NCBI GenBank assembly: GCA_023374045.1
Contig: CM041777.1
Coordinates: 485,933,594 to 485,997,593 of the forward strand
Length of the DNA stretch: 64,000 bases
Direction: 5' to 3'
From: Limonium bicolor
Lineage: Eukaryota > Streptophyta > Magnoliopsida > Caryophyllales > Plumbaginaceae
Position 1 is the stretch's first letter; each line of letters begins with the position of its first letter. The notes below the pieces were generated by a model, which was not told where the DNA came from, made no database searches, and was given only the letters and a program-made list of their open reading frames with translations. Shown here piece by piece: positions 58,501 to 64,000 of the stretch. The translations under genes and the position numbers were made by a program.

Positions 58501-60168
58501 AGGTATGTTAAGTTACATGCGATAACAAGTTCAACAATAAGTATTAATATACAAGACAAGACTACGCATGTAATATAACACCTTTCTAATCTCGAGTTAA
58601 GCCGAAAACCCGACAAACATTGACAGTTTATAACGGGGGGTTAACCGGGAGATATTAGTGACGGTACGGGGTACCGTAGTGTTGTATTTTCATATAGGAT
58701 GCTAATCAGTAGCATTATGTATTGTTTAGACTGTTGAGACGACACACACGGAGCATAGGAACTTGCTGATTCATACTCCACCGTAATACATCAAGGTGAA
58801 CGGTATGTTGTTATGTGTCTCTGATTGTCTCTGAGGGCTTCCTCAGTTCAGACTTCTGTGTGATCTGTGATAAGATTGTTTGTCTGAATGTGTTAATTAA
58901 TATGCATGAATTGTATATTTTATACCTGCTTATTATTCATTGTTGTTGAGTTAACAGTATTGGTTCGTATATATGAACCTATATATAAAACGAACTAGCG
59001 GCTATGGTGCTATCTTATGTGAAATATAACGATCGTCAGAAAAACGATGTAGCACTAGGATAATAAGATGTAAATATTATCCGAGACTTTTATACGGAGC
59101 ATGGGCCATTCTAACGCTGCTCTCGTATCTAACACGGATCCCGAGTTTACAGACTCCGGATTGGACTAATGACCTTAGTCTGCTGTGTTAGAAAATTTGG
59201 TAATACGATGCGATGGTATAATTAATTAATGGAAAGTTAGTAAAGCCAAGAGGACGTGGCTCTTGGTGCGCGCTGTGATCACAAAAACGATACCAGGATG
59301 TCCGCGTACGGGTCCGTAAGTATCAAGAAAATTTCCAGTGAGCTAGAATGGCTCGTTGGTCGGAGACTCTACCGTTGGAGTGGCTACTACCGTGGGTGAC
59401 CCGCCATAATTTATGGGAATTAGTGACATGTCGTTTTTAACGAGACATTGTCACTAGGTATAACTGAACAATTAATACAGTTGAGACTTGTATAGTGGCG
59501 ACGATATTGGTTTCTACACCATGGACGAGAATTATACTTGTTTATTATTCTCGTTGTTTCGCTTTGTTGTTCACTGGTTATACTTGTGGTATATTATGTG
59601 TGTTGATGGTTGTGTTTTATATGGCTATTACTGTTAATTGTTTTACAGTTTTAAATTTAAAACGGTATTGCATGTAACGAATCTCATGCTCTTGACCAAA
59701 TAATTGAGGGGTTTGAGGGGGCATGACGGGGCATGTAATAACATACTCAGCAAGGAATGATTCCATACCACAAACCATTTTTATTTCTGGAGATTAGTTG
59801 GTGGGTTGACGCGGGGCGCGACGGTTGTGATAATACTGTTGGTTAAGATTTGGTACATTGATACTGATGACGTTTTGGACTCGGGTTGTGTACACCGAGG
59901 TGTATTTGATTAGATGCTCACGAGTACGGTCTGTAATAATCGATTGTTGTTGGATCTGTTTTAAATTGTTTAAATTCCACTATCTATCTCTTGTGGTCAC
60001 TGCGGGAATACGTTTCGCATGTTGATTATCAGGTAATTCGTTATCACCCGTATGGGCGAGTGATAACAGTGACACCATAGGAGCGACAGTCTGTTATTAC
60101 CGCTGCAATTTATTTATCATGTGCGACATTTATAGGATAATTAGGAGCCGAATTAGTAGGGGGTTACA
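55530..60168 (+). repeat. Element D2 3' LTR (4.6 kb)
   Basis: TGAAATACCCCTAACC...AGTAGGGGGTTACA, followed by the TTGAG duplication. It is shorter than the 5' LTR through one deletion of about 300 bp near 58217 and many 1-15 base losses. Substitutions are scattered. Confidence 0.92.
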
Positions 60169-60640
60169 TTGAGTGTTTACCTGAATGGGCTCAAACTGAG
60201 TTTAGGTCTCTTCAGAAGGTTGTGAAAATTCGAAAAAAGAAAATGAGACCTTGACAACAAGTTTCAGGAATCTTGAGAGAAAAGAAATATATTCCCATCG
60301 GAATCCAGTCTGGTACACAGGAAAAGCCGATCTAACACAAATGTTGATTGGAAAGAAAAGGATAGAAACATCAAATTCATCAAACATATGCAAAACTCCT
60401 AGTCCTCAAAACACTAGGACTAAGTATTTCTGTCAGTTTTGTCATAAGCATGGTCATAGTATAGGTTTCTGTAGAGCTTTAAATTCTAGACGTATCCCTC
60501 GTACATCCAGAATCTATTCTCAGTCTAGAACTTACCAAATCAGAGACAATTCCTCGTATTGAAAGAAAACCACAATCAGACAAGTTTGGGTACCTAAGAC
60601 TAACAAGTAATTACTTGCTCATAGGCACTAGCAGCTACAC
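60169..60640 (+). pseudogene. Copia gag/protease junction (after D2)
   Basis: Continues gag in frame from the D2 site (ECLPEWAQTEFRSLQKV) to a stop at 60253. The next frame (60251-60562) has a second zinc-knuckle-like CQFCHKHGHSIGFC (60431-60472). This gives a two-knuckle layout when taken with 43468. Confidence 0.7.
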
Positions 60641-61398
60641 AATACGGCAATTGGTGGTTGATGGATAGCGGCTGCTCAAGACATATGAGTGGAGATAGAG
60701 GAAAGTTCAACACTCTAGTTGAACAACGAGGAGGAAAAGTAACTTTCGGCAACAACGGGAAAGGTAGATTGCAGGCTGCAACTCGCCTGCATGAAGCCGG
60801 AATCGGCACGATTGGAAAAGAACATTGCATTGATAAAGTTAGTCTTGTGGAAGGCCTCAGACATGATCTACTTAGCGTTTCACAAGTTTGTGATAAGGGT
60901 CCATCCGAGGTTGTGTTTGATTCTAACGGTTTTCAGATACGTAACAAGGCAACACAGAAAGTTTTGCTCCAAGGTTGTAGAGTAGGGAATCTCTACATGG
61001 TAGACGTTAGTAATCAGAGTGATCTATCATGTCTCACGGTCAACGAAGAGGATGCATTGTTGTGGCATCGAAGGCTGGGGCATGCACATCATCGGTTAAT
61101 CAATAAACTCAGGATAAAAAGTTTAGTACATGGACTACCAGAGAAGAGACTTGATCACAGCACGATTTGTCAAGAATGCGCTTTGAATAAGCTTACACAT
61201 GTTTCACACAAATCTAAGGGTATGGTCAGCAGCACTAAAGTTCTAGACCTACTACACATGGATTTAATGGGGCCTATGAGAGTACGAAGCAAGTCTGGAA
61301 AGAGATACGTTTTGGTGGTTGTCGATGATTACTCGAGGTATACTTGGATTATTCTACTTCAGCATAAGGATCAGGCTTTTAATGAATCAAAAACCTGA
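60641..61398 (+). CDS. Copia protease and integrase N-terminal part
   Basis: Protease signature WWLMDSGCSRHMSG (60652-60693). Then the pre-integrase HHCC domain (LLWHRRLGHAHH ... CQECALNKLTHVSH), then the integrase core start LLHMDLMGPM with its first Asp and VVDDYSRYTWI. 246 residues open. A frameshift near 61395 ends it. Copia order (integrase before RT) is evident. Confidence 0.92.
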
Positions 61399-61409
61399 TC
61401 TTACAACTT

Positions 61410-62330
61410 CAGACTCAAACTGAGAGTAAGGTAAAGTGCATCCGCACTGACCAAGGAACGGAATTCCTTAATCAGAGAATGTCTCAGTTCTGTACTGATA
61501 CTGGAATAACCCATACTTACTCTGCAGCCAGAACACCCCAGCAAAATGGTGTTGTAGAACGTAAGAATATAACTCTTCAGGAGATGGCTCGTACTATGCT
61601 GAACAACAGTGGGCTTTCATCTAGCTTTTGGGGAGAATCTATCAATTCTGCTTGCTATATACTCAACAAAGCTTTTATTCGACCCATATTGCTTAAGACT
61701 CCTTACGAATTGTTCAAAGGTCGTAAACCTTCTATTACACATCTTAGAGTGTTTGGCTGCACATGTTATATTCATAATAATGGGAAAAATCAATTGGGAA
61801 AGTTTGACAAGAGGAGTGACATTGGAGTTTTCCTTGGTTACGCTATGAAGAGCAAGGCATATCGGGTTTTCAACAAACGAACTCTTGTGGTAGAAGAATC
61901 CATAAATGTTAAGTTTGATGAGAACAATTTTGGAGGAAGGTCAAGTCAAGGAGTAATCGAGGATCTGTTTCAGGCTAAAGATGGAGTCGTTTTCCTTGAT
62001 GATAGTTCGGGAGGAGATTCAGAAGAAGAATTGACTCAAACCGAGGCACCACCTCCATCAGTTCCGAACTCAGAACAGCCCCTGACTGTACCAACCGACA
62101 ATAATGCTTCTCAAAGACAGACAACAGAGGCACCTCATCGCTTGACGGCTAGGAATGCTCCAAGCATTGAAATCACAAATATTCTGTCAGACTTGAACAC
62201 AGGAGTGAGAACTCGATCTACCACGCAAAACTTCTGCGCCTACTTTGGTTTTGTTTTCACAACAGAACCTAAAACTGTGAAAGAAGCATTGGAGGATGAG
62301 AGCTGGATTAATGCCATGCATGAGGGCTGA
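61410..62330 (+). CDS. Copia integrase C-terminal part and linker to RT
   Basis: IRTDQGTEF (61440-61466, second Asp) and TPQQNGVVERKN (61534-61569, Glu) complete the catalytic core. FWGESINSACYILNKAF, then KPSITHLRVFGCTCYIH and KSKAYRVFNKRTLVVEESIN, is the standard copia integrase tail. A Ser/Pro/Glu-rich linker and the RT entry (EPKTVKEALEDESWINAMHE) follow; the frame breaks at about 62330. Confidence 0.92.
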   Translation, partial: QTQTESKVKCIRTDQGTEFLNQRMSQFCTDTGITHTYSAARTPQQNGVVERKNITLQEMARTMLNNSGLSSSFWGESINSACYILNKAFIRPILLKTPYELFKGRKPSITHLRVFGCTCYIHNNGKNQLGKFDKRSDIGVFLGYAMKSKAYRVFNKRTLVVEESINVKFDENNFGGRSSQGVIEDLFQAKDGVVFLDDSSGGDSEEELTQTEAPPPSVPNSEQPLTVPTDNNASQRQTTEAPHRLTARNAPSIEITNILSDLNTGVRTRSTTQNFCAYFGFVFTTEPKTVKEALEDESWINAMHEG

Positions 62331-63077
62331 ATGAGTTTGTACGAAATGATGTGGTGGCAACTTTGTTGTTAAACTAAAAGATCAAAACATCATTGAAACC
62401 AAGTGGTCTATAAGAATAAGCTTGATTCAGAAGGACATTTCAAGGAACACAGCACGATTAGTGGCCAAAGGTTACAATTAACAAGAAGGTTTGGACTTTG
62501 ATGAGACCTACGCTCTAGTTGCTCGCCTTGAGGCTATCCGACTTCTCATTGCATTTGCCACATTACAAATTCATATCACTCTTTATCAAATGGATGTGAA
62601 GTGTGCGTTCTTAAATGGAAATCTCAAAGAAGAAGTATACGTCTCTCAGCATCCCGTTTTTGTTGATCCAGAGAAACCTGATTATGTGTTTCGATTGAAG
62701 AAAGGTCTTTATGGTCCAAGCAAGCGCCGAGGGCCTGGTATGAGCGGCTAACATCCTTTCTTCTACAACAAAATTTTGTACGGGGAAAGGTGGATCGCAC
62801 GTTGTTCATCAAAGAAAACGGGGCAGACAAGCTGTTAGTACAGATCTATGTAGATGATAATGTGTTTGGTTCTACTAGTTCCAGTCTGACACAATGCTTT
62901 ACTTCTATGATGACCAAAGAATTTCAAATGAGTACATGGGTAGCTCACCTTCTTTCTATGACTCCAAATTAGGCAGACAGCAGATGGAACGTTCATCAGT
63001 CAAACAAAGTAGACACTTGAGCTTTAACCAAATATAAATTCCATGAGAGCAAGCCGATGCTTACGCCAATGTCTACA
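62331..63077 (+). pseudogene. Copia reverse transcriptase (truncated by LTR insertion)
   Basis: Pieces in several frames: [20 protein letters not shown] (62490-62549), [20 protein letters not shown] (62587-62646), [10 protein letters not shown], and the catalytic YVDDNVFGST (62846-62875; usual form YVDDIIFGS, so the third hydrophobic position is Asn). Faint downstream sequence (TADGTF, then KYKFHESKPMLTPMST in another frame) is traceable to 63077, where the next element starts. RNase H and the 3' LTR are not in the window. Confidence 0.88.
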
Positions 63078-64000
63078 TGAATACCCCAAACTTAATATAT
63101 TGTTTAAACACTTAAATATGTTGTATTAAGACTAAAAAGTCTTGAAACATTAGTAAACAAATTTAAACAAAAGGAAACACAAAATGTGCTTTAAAGTCAA
63201 TAAGAGCCAAAATGTGCTCTAAGCTTGGGATAAACTTGGTTAAGACCTAATGAACTTACCAAGACTTCATTTATACACTAATGAACATATTAAATCAATT
63301 ACAAAGAAAACCAGGCTTGAAAACAAGTTTAAACACAAATGTGCTTTAAGGAGTCTTAAAGCACATTTTTGAAAAATTGTCTTGTAAATGAGTTTTGAGT
63401 GGCTAGATGTCCATCATTACTCTTAAATATTAATGTGTTACTATATAATATCACATTTGGGTGTCTATATTAATGGGAAATCAAAAATTTCACTTCTCTG
63501 TGCCTTGTTTTCATGAATAATGATTTATAAGCTATTTTCAACATATGTTTGTATAAGTAATAAATTGACAAATAAAGACTATATACCCTCATACTACTAT
63601 TTGGGGCCGGTTTTTAAGGTTGTGACACACCACCCTTGTTAGCTTGTTAAGAAAATAAACAAACTACTTAAGTACCCTTTTTACTTTACAAAGTATAAAT
63701 ATCTTCAAAAAGTAAATTCTATCTCATTCTCTCATTTCTTTCCTTGTTCACACACGGTTTCCCACCTCTCTTCTTCTCTCTCTTCTTCGCTGTTCTCTCA
63801 CGGTAATACCACACACCTCCATTAAAACTCGACTTTGATCTCTTGTAAAATCTTGCTCACTTGTCCAAATCAAAAACAAACACCACCAATCTCTTCCCTC
63901 TCATCAAGCTCTTCATTCCTATCTTCTTAAAATTCCAAGACCACCATTTCGGTGCCATGGAGTTCCTCCATTGAAGGAGCTTGAGCTTGTATTTTACATA
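63078..64000 (+). mobile_element. 5' part of another D2-related long LTR (continues past window)
   Basis: Starts TGAATACCCCAAACTTAATA, close to the D2 LTR start, and follows its landmark order: AAATGTGCTTTAAAG, AAAGAAAACCAGGCTTGA, then GGAGTCTTAAAGCACATTTTTG and AATTGTCTTGTAAATGAGTTTT. It is clearly related but much diverged from D2, so it is a different family. It interrupts the copia RT; CTACA (63073-63077) is the expected left target duplication. It includes a C/T-rich stretch at 63720-63800. Confidence 0.75.

Larger units (their letters stand above)
43934..60173 (+). mobile_element. Element D2: chromodomain Ty3/gypsy element with about 5-kb LTRs and an AlkB domain
   Basis: Bounded by a perfect 5-bp duplication TTGAG (43934-43938 and 60169-60173) and inserted in copia gag. 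5' LTR 43939-48955, primer site 48960, and gag with probable introns. An AlkB-type dioxygenase follows, then protease, RT, RNase H, integrase and chromodomain, purine tract, and 3' LTR 55530-60168. The total is about 16.2 kb, of which LTRs make up about 60%. The pol region carries several small frameshifts. The chromodomain and primer site make it a chromovirus, probably Tekay-like. The AlkB insertion is not part of any standard chromovirus layout I know. Confidence 0.92.
42226..64000 (+). mobile_element. Ty1/copia retrotransposon (SIRE-like, tentative), split by two LTR-element insertions
   Basis: The coding order gag - protease - integrase - RT is the copia order. Gag starts at 42640 and is cut at 43938 by element D2. 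Reading resumes at 60169 and is cut again at 63078 inside RT by another LTR. Removing D2 plus one TTGAG restores a continuous reading frame across the junction. The LTR start is not resolved (I give 42226 as a rough limit), and the 3' part lies beyond the window. The RT and gag style suggests the SIRE/Maximus group, but I am not certain. Confidence 0.8.

Noticed and set aside
1..64000. tRNA, rRNA or host protein-coding genes
   Set aside because: I found none that I could support; TGGTATCAGAGC sites are retroelement primer sites, not tRNA genes.

Overview
The window is plant nuclear DNA from a gene-poor, repeat-packed region, very probably of an angiosperm with a large genome. Essentially all of it can be read as LTR retrotransposons and their debris. 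The evidence is plant-type Ty3/gypsy (Tat-like and chromodomain-bearing) and Ty1/copia polyproteins, tRNA-Met-type primer sites (TGGTATCAGAGC), a CACTA-type fragment, and a 500-N assembly gap. I see no intact host gene, rRNA or tRNA. Every element is broken by stops or frameshifts. All calls come from reading the sequence; no search was run.

Layout. (1) 1-5485: a very long LTR of a minus-strand chromovirus-like element (right edge 4161), then its tandem-repeat-rich 3' UTR running into the gap at 5486-5985. (2) 6250-18128: element A, a minus-strand Tat-lineage gypsy element (target duplication GTATA) with gag-PR-RT-dual RNase H-IN. It also carries a 42-bp minisatellite and an extra spliced gene on the opposite strand (gypsy-type 'Transposase_28'-like domain plus coiled coil). 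Its left end is rearranged. (3) 18131-18742: a non-autonomous CACTA-like element next to which A inserted. (4) 18892-20480: a minus-strand LTR remnant, interrupted at 20481-30556 by element B. B is a roughly 10-kb non-autonomous LTR element (target duplication CACCC) with Tat-like termini but no gag-pol. (5) 30557-32676 and 41659 to about 42200: older LTR remnants, split by element C (32682-41653, target duplication TACTA), a plus-strand chromovirus with chromodomain. (6) From about 42200 to the window end: a plus-strand Ty1/copia element (SIRE-like, tentative). It is interrupted by element D2 (43939-60168, target duplication TTGAG) and by a second, related LTR entering at 63078.

The standout is element D2. 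It is a chromovirus with about 5-kb LTRs that carries, between the Gag zinc knuckles and the protease, a nearly complete AlkB-type 2-oxoglutarate/Fe(II) dioxygenase (50870-51574). The domain keeps the HxD...H iron triad and N-x-Y. The 2OG-binding R-x-N-x-T-x-R is present but lies just after one in-frame TGA. A candidate 993-nt intron (50699-51691) would remove the AlkB segment and join Gag to the protease leader in frame. This suggests splicing could choose between Gag-Pol and an AlkB-containing product. An RNA/DNA demethylase carried by an LTR retrotransposon would be a counter-defence against host epitranscriptomic control, analogous to the AlkB domains of some plant RNA viruses. That functional reading is inference.

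A secondary theme is dense arrays of short inverted GTCCG/CGGAC motifs in several unrelated LTR stretches (1606-1952, 2532-2792, 33619-33995, 40380-40763).
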